Origin: CAZSSM01 sp964609385
Lineage (GTDB): Bacteria; Planctomycetota; Planctomycetia; Isosphaerales; Isosphaeraceae
DNA: 14,292 bases
NCBI GenBank assembly: GCA_964609385.1
Contig: CAZSSM010000126.1
Coordinates: 1-14,292 of the forward strand
Direction of reading: 5' to 3'
The notes beneath the pieces are model-generated. The model saw only the letters and a program-made list of their open reading frames with translations. It did no database searches and was not told where the DNA came from. The stretch's first letter is position 1, and every line of letters starts with the position of its first letter. The position numbers and the translations under genes are program-made. This document shows positions 1 through 7,378 of the stretch, in pieces.

Positions 1-1989
1 CTCGAAGTTGCGTTCCTCGACCTTCTTCTGGGCCCCCTCGATCCGTCGGGTGACCATGGCGTTCTCGATCGGCTCGCCCTCCTCCATGCCGAGCCGCCCG
101 AGCAGGCCCTTAATCCATTCACCGGCGATGAACTTGCGCATCAGGTCGTCCTCGAGCGAGAGGAAGAACCGGCTGGAGCCGGGATCGCCCTGACGACCGG
201 TCCGCCCGCGCAACTGGTTGTCGATCCGCCGGCTCTCGTGCCGCTCGGTGCCGATAACGTGCAGGCCGCCGAGCTTGACGATCCGCTTGCCCTCGGCCTT
301 CATCTCCGGCTCGTACTTCGTCACCGCCTCGCGCCAGACTTGCGGCAACACGTCGAGTCGGCTGGGATAGAGCGGTCGACCGTCCTCGTCCTTGAGCCGC
401 TTCAGGTCGTCCCAGGCGAGAAACTCCGGGTTGCCGCCCAGGATGATGTCGGTCCCGCGACCGGCCATGTTGGTGGCGATAGTCACGGCGCCGGAGCGCC
501 CGGCCTGCGCGACGATCTCGGCCTCGCGCTCGTGGTACTTCGCGTTGAGCACCGCGTGCGGAATCCCAGATCGCTTTAGACGCGACCCCAGCTCCTCACT
601 TCGCTCGATCGAGGCGGTCCCGACCAGGATCGGCCGACCCTCCCGGTGGACCTCACGGATCTCATCAAGAATGGCCTGATATTTCTCTTTCTCGGTCAGG
701 TAGATCCGGTCCGAGTAGTTGACCCGCTGCAACTCGCGGTTGGTCGGCATCGCCACGACATCGAGCTTGTAGACTCGATAGAACTCGTTGGCCTCGGTCA
801 TCGCCGTACCGGTCATGCCCGAGAGCTTGTTATAGAGCTTGAAGTAGTTCTGCAAGGTGATCGTGGCGAGGGTCTGATTCTCCTCCTTGATCTTGACCCG
901 CTCCTTGGCCTCGACCGCTTGATGGAGCCCGTCGGACCACTGACGACCCTCCATGAGTCGGCCAGTGAACTCGTCGACGATGACCACCTGCCCCCCTTGG
1001 ACGACGTAGTCGCGGTCGAGCTTGTAGAGGTAGTGCGCCTTCAGGGAGTTGTCAATGAGGTGCGGCCACTCCATGTTACCGGGCGTGTAGAAGCTTTCGA
1101 TACCGGCCAGCCGCTCAGCCTCGCGAACACCATCCTCGTTCAGGTGGCAGGTCCGCTCCTTCTCCTTGACCTCAAAGTGCTCGCCGGCTTTGAGCTGACG
1201 CGCGATCTTGTCGGCCTCGGCGTACTTCTTGACGTCGTCGAAGGCTGGACCGGAAATGATCAACGGCGTCCGCGCCTCGTCGATCAGGATGCTGTCGACC
1301 TCGTCGATGATCGCGTAGTGTCGCGACCGCTGCGCCTGCTGCTCGACGCTCGACTTCATGTTGTCGCGCAGGTAGTCGAACCCAAACTCATTGTTGGTGC
1401 CATAGGTAATGTCGCGCTGGTAGATATCGCGGCGCAGTTGAGAACCCATCTGGCTCTGGATCGCGCCGACACTCAGGCCAAGCCCGTTGTAGAGCGGGCT
1501 CATCCATTCCGCGTCGCGCTTGGCCAGGTAATCGTTGACCGTCACCACGTGGACGCCCTTGCCTTCCAGGGCGTTCAAGTAGGCCGGCAGCGTGGCCACC
1601 AGCGTCTTACCCTCGCCGGTAACCATCTCAGCGATGTCGCCCTCGTGCAGCACGATCCCGCCCATCAACTGGACGTCGTAGTGCCGCATCTTGAGGAACC
1701 GACGACCGCCCTCGCGGCAAACCGCGAAAGCTTCGACCAGGATGTCATCGAGCGTCTCACCCTCGGCCAGTCGGCGCCGAAACTCGACGGACTTGGCGGC
1801 CAGTTGTTCATCGTCGAGCGGCTTGAGCTGCTCTTCCAACTCGTTGATGGCCTCCACCATAGGACGAATCTTGTTGATCCGCCGCTCGTTGGAGTTGCCG
1901 AAGAGCCGGACCAGCCCCAGGGAGATCCTCTCGGTCCCGGCAGACAGCGTGTCGGTCGTCTTGTCCCAGATCTGACTGAGCAGTTCCAT
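1..1989 (-). CDS. secA: SecA, preprotein translocase ATPase (N-terminal 663 residues, 3' end cut by window edge)
   Basis: SecA is the ATPase motor that pushes unfolded preproteins through the SecYEG channel. The open frame starts at an ATG at 1989 (MELLSQIWDK) and stays open to base 1. Seen directly: Walker A MVTGEGKT at residues 122-129, the Walker B/DEAD-type box DEVD at 229-232, MAGRGTDI from residue 508, then TERHES and RGRTGRQGDPG with the Q at residue 600. Their order and spacing match E. coli SecA with an offset of about 20 residues in the first half. The helical scaffold end, the C-terminal linker and any zinc-binding tail lie outside the window. An AGGT 7 bases before the ATG supports the start. 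It is read in the same direction as lgt and hisI but sits about 500 bases from lgt, so it probably has its own promoter. No frameshift or missing motif is visible. Confidence 0.97.
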   Translation of the reverse strand, partial: MELLSQIWDKTTDTLSAGTERISLGLVRLFGNSNERRINKIRPMVEAINELEEQLKPLDDEQLAAKSVEFRRRLAEGETLDDILVEAFAVCREGGRRFLKMRHYDVQLMGGIVLHEGDIAEMVTGEGKTLVATLPAYLNALEGKGVHVVTVNDYLAKRDAEWMSPLYNGLGLSVGAIQSQMGSQLRRDIYQRDITYGTNNEFGFDYLRDNMKSSVEQQAQRSRHYAIIDEVDSILIDEARTPLIISGPAFDDVKKYAEADKIARQLKAGEHFEVKEKERTCHLNEDGVREAERLAGIESFYTPGNMEWPHLIDNSLKAHYLYKLDRDYVVQGGQVVIVDEFTGRLMEGRQWSDGLHQAVEAKERVKIKEENQTLATITLQNYFKLYNKLSGMTGTAMTEANEFYRVYKLDVVAMPTNRELQRVNYSDRIYLTEKEKYQAILDEIREVHREGRPILVGTASIERSEELGSRLKRSGIPHAVLNAKYHEREAEIVAQAGRSGAVTIATNMAGRGTDIILGGNPEFLAWDDLKRLKDEDGRPLYPSRLDVLPQVWREAVTKYEPEMKAEGKRIVKLGGLHVIGTERHESRRIDNQLRGRTGRQGDPGSSRFFLSLEDDLMRKFIAGEWIKGLLGRLGMEEGEPIENAMVTRRIEGAQKKVEERNFE

Positions 1990-2080
1990 CGGTTGGACCT
2001 ATCGCAAGAGGGATCCGTCGGTCGGGGCGACTCGGGACGGGACGATCGGACACGGCTCGGGACCCGCGTTGGCGACTCCA

Positions 2081-2095
2081 GATCGCTGGGCGATC
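2081..2095 (-). promoter_or_regulatory. stem-loop in secA leader (proximal)
   Basis: A perfect 6-bp inverted repeat (gatcgc/gcgatc) encloses a 3-base loop, and two G-U wobbles can extend the stem in the minus-strand transcript. It lies about 90 bases before the secA start, next to a longer hairpin. No U tract follows it, so it does not look like a terminator. A leader-RNA role is inferred; chance in GC-rich DNA is possible. Confidence 0.3.
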
Positions 2096-2101
2096 CATCC
2101 T

Positions 2102-2133
2102 GTCGGGGTCCCTTGCCCGACGCAGACCCCGAC
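2102..2133 (-). promoter_or_regulatory. stem-loop in secA leader (distal, 9-bp perfect stem)
   Basis: Gtcggggtc at 2102-2110 and gaccccgac at 2125-2133 form a perfect 9-bp GC-rich stem with a 14-base loop, inside the presumed secA leader. A weaker alternative 5-bp pairing (GCCCG with CGGGC from the loop) would compete with it, an arrangement compatible with a regulatory switch but not proof of one. No U tract follows. In E. coli secA is regulated through its leader via SecM, but nothing like SecM is seen here. Confidence 0.35.
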
Positions 2134-2171
2134 GGGCTCCGTCTTTGCGCCATCGATACGGGTTCGCGCGT

Positions 2172-2201
2172 AACCTAGCACGCTCTTCCGACAAGGGTCA
2201 A
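2172..2201 (-). promoter_or_regulatory. candidate sigma70-type promoter for secA
   Basis: Read on the minus strand, TTGACC (complement of 2196-2201) resembles a -35 box and TAGGTT (complement of 2172-2177) a weak -10 box, separated by 18 bases. Transcription from here would give a leader of about 175 bases ahead of secA, containing the two stem-loops above. The -35 match is good (5 of 6) and the -10 poor, and promoter rules in planctomycetes are not well fixed. Confidence 0.4.
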
Positions 2202-2488
2202 GCCCACGGCGGCCCCTCCGCTCACCAAACGTACACCCGTCGACTCCGTAGTTGGACATACCAATCGGACGCTCCGAGGCCACACAATCTCACCGTGCAA
2301 ACCAACAGTGATCTGGTCGAGTGTCGCAATGAAGCATCTCGCTCCAAAGAGTCGTCTGAACCGATCAATCCCTCAGAAACCAGAGGACAACCGCTTTATG
2401 ATTGAAAAGTACACCAGCATACAAAAACATACGCTGGCATCTTGGCTCGTCATCTTAAACGGCGACTCATCACCTAAAGACCAGACGA
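2202..2488. other. intergenic stretch between lgt and secA, no gene seen
   Basis: This stretch is visibly less GC-rich than its neighbours, most clearly from about 2280 to 2488. The short open frames crossing it have no recognisable protein features and no convincing ribosome binding site. Apart from the possible lgt terminator near its right end I find nothing here that I can support. Confidence 0.5.
2405..2437 (-). terminator. possible rho-independent terminator of lgt
   Basis: In the minus-strand transcript, 2437-2430 (CCAGCGUA) pairs with 2421-2414 (UAUGCUGG) to give an 8-bp stem containing one G-U wobble and a U-rich 8-base loop. A run of four U (complement of 2405-2408) follows five bases after the stem. 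It lies about 50 bases past the lgt stop codon and points the right way. The short, offset U tract makes it a weak example. Confidence 0.45.
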
Positions 2489-3664
2489 TCACTTAAGCGA
2501 CGCGGCCTCGGGCGACTCAGGGGCTGTTTCGGCCTTCTCATTTTGGTCGGGACTGAGTTCAGTTTCCGGCGCGGTATTACTGCGGGCAGGTAGGCCGTCC
2601 GGTCCCCAGCCTCCGATGGGCACGACGGGTCGGTTGGACCAGTAGATCATGCCGAGCGCCCCGATCAACATCATCAAGCCGCTGAGCCACTGGCCCCGCG
2701 TGATAGTCCCGAAGAGTTCGAAGCCGATGTGCGCGTCGGGCGTCCGGAAGATCTCACCGATGATCCGAGCCACGGCATAGAGAATGATCGCCCAACCGGT
2801 GATGACACCAGGTCTCCGAGGCTTGCGCCAGATGACCGTCAGGATGACGAAGACGAGCAATCCCTCCAGCAACCCTTGATAGAGTTGCGAGGGGTGTCGA
2901 GGCGTCAGTAAGGGCTCGAGCGTCTGGATGACCTCGGCATTGCCGCTCTGTACCGCCTCAACGATCCGTTGTTCGATCTGACGGACAGCGACACCGTCAC
3001 CCAAACGGAGCAGCTCCTGCCAGCGCCCTTCGGCGATCGGTTCGGGAAGCTTCGAGGCGACCTCACCCAGAGCGACCAGCTTCTCTTGACCCTCCGGGCT
3101 GGCCGCGGTCCAGTCCTGGATCTCCTGGGGGAACTTGACCGCCCAAGGGAGATCGGACGAGCACGGGCGCCCATATAGTTCGCCGTTGATGAAGTTGGCG
3201 ATCCGCCCGAAGACGATCCCCAGGCAGCCGGCGTAGGCCGTCAAGTCGCAGAGGTGCAACGCGCTCATCTTGTAACGCCAGGCGTACAGCGAGGCCACTA
3301 GCGCGACCCCCATAATCCCACCGTGGCTGGCCATCCCGCCTCGATGCACTGAGAGCACACCCCAGTACGGAAACTCATTGGTGAAGCCGAACAGGCTGAT
3401 CTGATAGAAGAGGCAATACCCCAACCGCCCCCCAATCAACGCCCCACCTAGCAGCAGGACGATCAGGCTGTCGACCTCGTGCGGCGGCACTTGGGCCCGG
3501 TTCCGAGCCGCCAGCCCGCGGATGATCAAGTAGCCGACCAAGGCGCCGACCAGATAGGCCGTGCCATACCACCGGATCCCCCACCCCTCGGTGAACTCGA
3601 CGAGGAACGGGTCGATCTGGTGAACCCAGACGGCCAGCAAGTTCGAGGACAGCTCCAATTCCAC
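2489..3664 (-). CDS. lgt: Lgt, phosphatidylglycerol--prolipoprotein diacylglyceryl transferase, with a periplasmic-side insertion
   Basis: Lgt is the membrane enzyme that moves diacylglycerol from phosphatidylglycerol to the lipobox cysteine of prolipoproteins, the first step of lipoprotein maturation. Family motifs seen: HGGIMG at residues 114-119, GRIANFINGELYGR at 153-166, HPSQLY at 257-262, and an ARIIGEIFR segment at 299-307. Several hydrophobic membrane segments are evident (about 35-52, 66-84, 117-130, 265-279, 289-303, 325-342). At 391 residues it is about 100 longer than the E. coli enzyme. The excess is a charged, apparently helical insertion at about 181-255, between the Arg/Asn motif and HPSQLY, plus a Pro/Glu-rich tail from about 345. 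The GTG start is chosen because GGGAG lies 6 bases upstream. It sits 123 bases after hisI; whether they are cotranscribed is not clear. Confidence 0.96.
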   Translation of the reverse strand: MELELSSNLLAVWVHQIDPFLVEFTEGWGIRWYGTAYLVGALVGYLIIRGLAARNRAQVPPHEVDSLIVLLLGGALIGGRLGYCLFYQISLFGFTNEFPYWGVLSVHRGGMASHGGIMGVALVASLYAWRYKMSALHLCDLTAYAGCLGIVFGRIANFINGELYGRPCSSDLPWAVKFPQEIQDWTAASPEGQEKLVALGEVASKLPEPIAEGRWQELLRLGDGVAVRQIEQRIVEAVQSGNAEVIQTLEPLLTPRHPSQLYQGLLEGLLVFVILTVIWRKPRRPGVITGWAIILYAVARIIGEIFRTPDAHIGFELFGTITRGQWLSGLMMLIGALGMIYWSNRPVVPIGGWGPDGLPARSNTAPETELSPDQNEKAETAPESPEAASLK

Positions 3665-3670
3665 GGGGGG

Positions 3671-3675
3671 CTCCC
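3671..3675 (-). promoter_or_regulatory. ribosome binding site fixing the lgt GTG start
   Basis: GGGAG on the minus strand sits 6 bases before the GTG at 3664, and no comparably placed ATG is in frame. Confidence 0.6.
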
Positions 3676-3787
3676 ATCAGACGAACGGGCCGACGTGTTC
3701 GGGAGGAGGTCGGCCGACCGGTCTCGATCGCTCTCGAACTCGAAAACATGGGTCGCGGTTGGTCGATCTGTCTTGTTCGACAACGCC

Positions 3788-4273
3788 TCAGAGCTTGGTC
3801 GGATTGGGCGCGTCGCCGTAGACCTGCTCCGGGTCGAAGACTCGCTCCGACTCGGTGAAGACCAGACAGTTGGAGTCGTTGCGGGCGCGGTCCGAATCAA
3901 CCTTGCGGTAGAAACAGGAGCGGTATCCGACGTGGCAACTGGCCTCGCCGGCCACCTCGACGCGGAGCCAGACACAGTCTTGGTCATCGTCGATTCGGAG
4001 CTCGCGGACGCGCTGGACCAAGCCGCTGGTGGCCCCTTTGTGCCAGAGCACCTGACGGCTCCGACTGAAATAATGGGCCTCGCCGGTCTGGATCGTCCGC
4101 CTGAGCGCTTCAGGATTCATGTAGCCGTGCATCAGCAACTCGCCGGACCGATAGTCGGTCGTCACCGCAGGGATTAGGCCGTCGGGCCCGAACTTGGGGG
4201 CCAGTTCGGTGCCCTCCTCGACCTGCTCGACGCTCTGGCGTGCGGCGAAGGGGACGGTCACGTCCTGATCCAT
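3788..4273 (-). CDS. hisI: HisI, phosphoribosyl-AMP cyclohydrolase
   Basis: HisI opens the adenine ring of phosphoribosyl-AMP, the third step of histidine biosynthesis, in the cytoplasm. Numbered from the ATG at 4273 (161 residues), the signatures are SRSRQVLWHKGATSG (about 70-84), the metal-binding DDDQDC (about 95-100) and CHVGYRSCFYR (about 113-123). Together these contain the three zinc-ligand cysteines and the magnesium-binding aspartates. The catalytic domain is complete and carries a roughly 25-35 residue N-terminal extension of no known motif. The start is uncertain: an in-frame GTG at 4315 would add 14 residues but has no visible ribosome binding site, while the ATG has GAGG about 12 bases upstream. 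It stands alone here: no hisE domain is fused and no other his gene is in the window. Confidence 0.95.
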   Translation of the reverse strand: MDQDVTVPFAARQSVEQVEEGTELAPKFGPDGLIPAVTTDYRSGELLMHGYMNPEALRRTIQTGEAHYFSRSRQVLWHKGATSGLVQRVRELRIDDDQDCVWLRVEVAGEASCHVGYRSCFYRKVDSDRARNDSNCLVFTESERVFDPEQVYGDAPNPTKL

Positions 4274-4574
4274 GGCGGGGCTGATCCTCGGTTCAGTCTG
4301 GGAGATGACGGTCACAACGCTGACACGCGTCGAAGGGCGAAGGGCGACCCGGATCGGCCAGGTCGGCGGCTCTTTTCGACAGGGTATAGTAAGGTCAAAA
4401 CCCGAGGAAGGCCAACCACCGGGCCGGACGAGGACGGTCGATCGCGACCAATTCGATCACCAGGCTCAATATTCCGAAGGTTCCGGGACTCCATCGCACT
4501 TCGAAAAGTGATCGCCTCGTGGAGGTCCCGGTTCACATTCGTGAGATTGTGGCGAGTTCATTGCGAGGAGCCTC
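4274..4574. other. divergent intergenic region between hisI and the PhnP-like gene
   Basis: Promoters for both divergent genes should lie here, but none is clear. TATAGT at 4385-4390 reads as a fair -10 box on the plus strand, yet nothing like TTGACA stands 16-18 bases upstream. On the minus strand only low-scoring pairs are found. If the GTG at 4315 is the hisI start, the left 42 bases are coding. Confidence 0.4.
4565..4570 (+). promoter_or_regulatory. ribosome binding site for the PhnP-like gene
   Basis: GAGGAG precedes the GTG at 4575 by only four bases, slightly closer than usual. It supports that GTG over the next in-frame ATG, which falls inside the conserved fold. Confidence 0.5.
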
Positions 4575-5423
4575 GTGAAGTCATCAGCGGATCCGGACGC
4601 GGATCCTCAATTCCCCTCGCCTGTGGGGACCGATCCGCCCGGCGCCTCGCGACGGCTACGGTTCTTGGGCAGCGGGACCTCCATGGGCGTGCCGGTCATC
4701 GGCTGTGACTGTCGGGTCTGCACCTCTTCGGACCCTCGAAACCAACGGACGCGCCCCAGCGTCCTAATCGAGCTGCCTCAGGGCAACCTCCTAATCGATA
4801 CGGCGCCTGAGATGCGGCTCCAGTTAATTCGCGAGCAGGTCCACAAAATCCACGTCATCGCCTTCACCCATTTCCACGCCGATCACCTCTTCGGGCTCGA
4901 CGACGCGCGGATGTTCCCGAAATATGTTGAGGGGTCGGTCCCAGTCTACTGTGAGGCCGCGACCGAGTCGGTCATCCGCAAGGTCTTCAGCTACGCCTTC
5001 GTGCCGCAACCTTCGTGGTATCCCGGCGGCGGAGTGCCCAAGCTCCACTTCGTCCGGATCGGGCCAGGTACCCCGTTCCGCGTGCTCGATGAGGAGGTCT
5101 TGCCGATCCGGCTCAAGCACGGACGGCTCGACGTGCTCGGCTTCCGGATCGGCGGCCTGGCCTATTGCACCGATGTGAGCCTGATCCCCGAGGCCAGTTG
5201 GTCGCTCCTGGAGGGGCTTGATACATTGGTGCTCGACGCCTTGCGCTACGAGCCGCATCCCACCCACTTTAACATCGAGCAGGCCCTGGAGGTCGTCGAC
5301 CGGCTCCGACCGCGCCGGACCTTCTTCACCCATATCTCGCACGCCATCGACCACGCCGAACTCGACGCTCGGTTGCCGGAGGGAGTCCGCTTGGCCTACG
5401 ACGGCTTGACCATTATGTTTTAA
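4575..5423 (+). CDS. PhnP-like metallo-beta-lactamase-fold phosphodiesterase
   Basis: This 282-residue protein has the metallo-beta-lactamase fold, with the metal-binding motif THFHADH at residues 98-104 and further likely ligands His182, Asp200 and His253/His256 in THISH. The early Cys-x-Cys-x-x-Cys (44, 46, 49) matches the structural zinc site of PhnP, and the C-terminal part (THISH through LPEG to YDG) lines up with the end of E. coli PhnP from memory. PhnP hydrolyses 5-phosphoribosyl 1,2-cyclic phosphate in phosphonate breakdown. No other phn gene is nearby, so the substrate here is open and a general cyclic-phosphate or nucleotide phosphodiesterase is equally possible. About 25 N-terminal residues precede the fold and look disordered. 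Family assignment is firm, substrate is not. Confidence 0.9.
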   Translation: MKSSADPDADPQFPSPVGTDPPGASRRLRFLGSGTSMGVPVIGCDCRVCTSSDPRNQRTRPSVLIELPQGNLLIDTAPEMRLQLIREQVHKIHVIAFTHFHADHLFGLDDARMFPKYVEGSVPVYCEAATESVIRKVFSYAFVPQPSWYPGGGVPKLHFVRIGPGTPFRVLDEEVLPIRLKHGRLDVLGFRIGGLAYCTDVSLIPEASWSLLEGLDTLVLDALRYEPHPTHFNIEQALEVVDRLRPRRTFFTHISHAIDHAELDARLPEGVRLAYDGLTIMF

Positions 5424-5588
5424 GCGATCCCGACCACAATGGCCTGCAATGACGGGTCGAGACGCCGCGATGCTCTCTGAGCGTCGCAAAACGGAATCAC
5501 CGGCCCGGTTCAATCTGCCTCCTTGGACCGAACCGCCCCAGTCTCCCTTGAGGCCTGACCACAGAAGAATCGCCAACGAAATCGTCGT

Positions 5589-5621
5589 GAGGGACGACAT
5601 GAGCGATGTGTCGAGTCCCTC
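5589..5621 (+). repeat. hairpin between the PhnP-like and UAP1-like genes
   Basis: Gagggac plus gaca (5589-5599) pairs with tgtc (5609-5612) and gtccctc (5615-5621), giving 11 base pairs interrupted by a two-base GA bulge, with a 9-base loop. No T tract follows on either strand, so it is not a standard intrinsic terminator. It could be a leader structure of the downstream gene or a processing site. Confidence 0.35.
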
Positions 5622-5761
5622 GGTGATTGGGCGGACGACCGGGGCTGCTCCAACTCTGACTTGGTGCCTAAGGAAACCCGAGTAAGGCGGACGCCCCGCC
5701 GAGTCGGCACCGATGAGCATCCTGGCCACGCTGTCTCGACGCGAAAGGTCCGACTCCGATT

Positions 5762-5766
5762 GGGAG
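5762..5766 (+). promoter_or_regulatory. ribosome binding site fixing the UAP1-like start
   Basis: GGGAG lies 8 bases before the ATG at 5775. This favours that start over the in-frame upstream codon at 5661, which would add 38 arginine-rich residues. Confidence 0.6.
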
Positions 5767-5774
5767 CCCTCCGC

Positions 5775-7262
5775 ATGAACCGCCCCGATCCGCAGTTGAT
5801 CACCCGACTCGCCCACGCCGGTCAGGAGCATCTCCTGCGATGGTGGGACGAGCTGGATCCGGAGTCGCAACAGCGCCTGATCAGGCAGATCGAGCGGATC
5901 GACTTCGCCCAGATCCACCGCCTGGTTCGCGACTTCCAGGTCCTACAGTCCAAGACGACCACCCCTTCGGAGATCGATCCGAACGACCTGGAGGCCGCCG
6001 AAGTCCATCGCTTGCCCGGCACCGACAGCCAGCGCGGAGCCTGGCGACGGGCCATCGAGTTGGGTGAGCAGATGCTCAGCGCGGGTCGAGTAGCCATCGT
6101 GATCGTCGCTGGGGGGCAAGGATCGCGTCTGGGCTTCGAGGGACCGAAAGGGATCTACCCGATCGGCCCAGTCACCGGCGCCTCACTCTTTCAGATCCAT
6201 GCAGAGAAGATCTTGGCCCTGGGCGAACGCTTCGGCACCACGCCGCCGGTCTACATCATGACCAGTCCCGGCAACGATCAGCAGACCCGAGACTTCTTCG
6301 CCGAACACCAGGACTTCGGCTTGCCCCAACTCCGGTTCTTCGTCCAAGGGCAGATTCCGGCCGTCGATCTCCAGACCGGCAAGATCTTGTTGCAGGCCAA
6401 GGACCAAGTTGCGTTGAGCCCCGACGGCCACGGCGGGACGATCGCCGCCTTGAACCGACCCGGTCCTGATGGCCAGCCCAGTTGCCTGGACGAGATGGAG
6501 CAGGCCGGCATCGAACGCATCTTCTACTTCCAGGTCGACAACCCGATGGTCCGCGTGGCCGACCCGTCCTACCTGGGCTTGCATTGCCAGAGCGAAGCCG
6601 AAGCGTCGGCCAAGGTCGTCGAGAAGAACGCCCCGGAGGAGCGGATCGGTGTGGTCGTCCGTCGCGACGGACTGACCCAGGTCATCGAGTATTCCGACCT
6701 GCCAGAGCATCTGGCCAAACGCCGTGACAGCGACGGACGCCTGACCTACTGGGCCGGCAGCATCGCCATCCATATCTTCGACCGGGCCTTCCTGAAACGG
6801 ATGGCCGACTCGGCGTCGCTCCCGTTCCACTTCGCCCGCAAGAAGGTGTCCTACCTCGATGATGACGGCCGACTCGTCCAGCCGGAAAAGCCCAACGCCG
6901 TCAAGTTCGAGACCTTCATCTTCGATTGCTTGCCCCAGGCGAGTTCGGTCGCCGTGGTCGAGACCGAGCGCAACATCGAGTTTGAGCCGCTCAAAAACGC
7001 CGATGGGGACAGCTCCCCTGCCAGCGTCCGACGCCAGTTGACGAACCTCTTCGCCGACTGGCTCGAGGCTGCCGGGGCCAAGATCGCTCGACAGCCCGAC
7101 GGCGGCATCCCCTTCTTCCTCGAGATCAGTCCCCGATTAGCCCTCGAGGCCGATCAGCTCCGGGGCCGGATCTCCGACCAACTTGTCCTGGAGTGCTCAA
7201 CCTACTTCGGACCCGATGGGACCCTCGTCCAACCCGATGCGCCCCGTTCCCGAATGGTCTGA
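5775..7262 (+). CDS. UAP1-like UDP-N-acetylhexosamine pyrophosphorylase (eukaryote-type UDPGP family)
   Basis: The 495-residue product belongs to the UDPGP/UAP1 family, which joins UTP and a sugar 1-phosphate (usually GlcNAc-1-P or GalNAc-1-P) to form the UDP-sugar and pyrophosphate. The nucleotide-binding loop VAGGQGSRLG with PKGIY spans residues 111-128. Further UAP1 hallmarks follow in order: SPDGHGG (215-221), QVDNPMVRVADP (253-264), VEKNAPEERIGVV (282-294), EYSDLP (305-310), KFETFIFD (377-384) and EFEPLKNADG (402-411). This pattern is that of eukaryotic UAP1, not of bacterial GlmU or GalU; relatives occur in planctomycetes. Residues 1-105 form the helical N-terminal region normal for UAP1. 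ManC starts 116 bases downstream on the same strand, so the two may share a transcript. Exact sugar preference cannot be read from sequence. Confidence 0.93.
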   Translation: MNRPDPQLITRLAHAGQEHLLRWWDELDPESQQRLIRQIERIDFAQIHRLVRDFQVLQSKTTTPSEIDPNDLEAAEVHRLPGTDSQRGAWRRAIELGEQMLSAGRVAIVIVAGGQGSRLGFEGPKGIYPIGPVTGASLFQIHAEKILALGERFGTTPPVYIMTSPGNDQQTRDFFAEHQDFGLPQLRFFVQGQIPAVDLQTGKILLQAKDQVALSPDGHGGTIAALNRPGPDGQPSCLDEMEQAGIERIFYFQVDNPMVRVADPSYLGLHCQSEAEASAKVVEKNAPEERIGVVVRRDGLTQVIEYSDLPEHLAKRRDSDGRLTYWAGSIAIHIFDRAFLKRMADSASLPFHFARKKVSYLDDDGRLVQPEKPNAVKFETFIFDCLPQASSVAVVETERNIEFEPLKNADGDSSPASVRRQLTNLFADWLEAAGAKIARQPDGGIPFFLEISPRLALEADQLRGRISDQLVLECSTYFGPDGTLVQPDAPRSRMV

Positions 7263-7378
7263 GATCCCTCACTCGACAGACACGCAACCGAGCCGAACAA
7301 CCGATCGACGGCGCGATCCGTTCCCACGTTCGAAGTTCAACGGCCACGGCCGACCCGCTCCCGGAGACCTTCCTCGCG

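Larger units (their letters stand above)
5424..5774 (+). other. intergenic region upstream of the UAP1-like gene
   Basis: No gene is supported in these 351 bases. Open frames cross it, including an in-frame upstream extension of the next gene from 5661, but they show no conserved features and the extension is rich in arginine as expected of non-coding GC-rich DNA. It holds one strong hairpin (5589-5621) and no clear promoter. Confidence 0.5.

Noticed and set aside
1665..2153. Minus-strand frame in the secA leader running into secA out of frame, considered as a SecM-like leader peptide
   Set aside because: It has no signal peptide, no arrest-like motif, is Arg/Ser/Pro-rich, and overlaps about 320 bases of secA in another frame.
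646..2178. A 510-codon plus-strand open frame opposite secA
   Set aside because: It is antisense to a clearly conserved SecA frame and its translation is a low-complexity Val/Leu/Asp/Arg mix with no motif, typical of GC-rich shadow frames.
3708..3719. 12-bp palindrome ggtcggccgacc between hisI and lgt
   Set aside because: A few 12-bp palindromes are expected by chance in 14 kb, and no second copy or promoter association was seen.
4824..5918. A 364-codon minus-strand frame covering the PhnP-like gene and the start of the UAP1-like gene
   Set aside because: It crosses two real genes and an intergenic region with no motif of its own.
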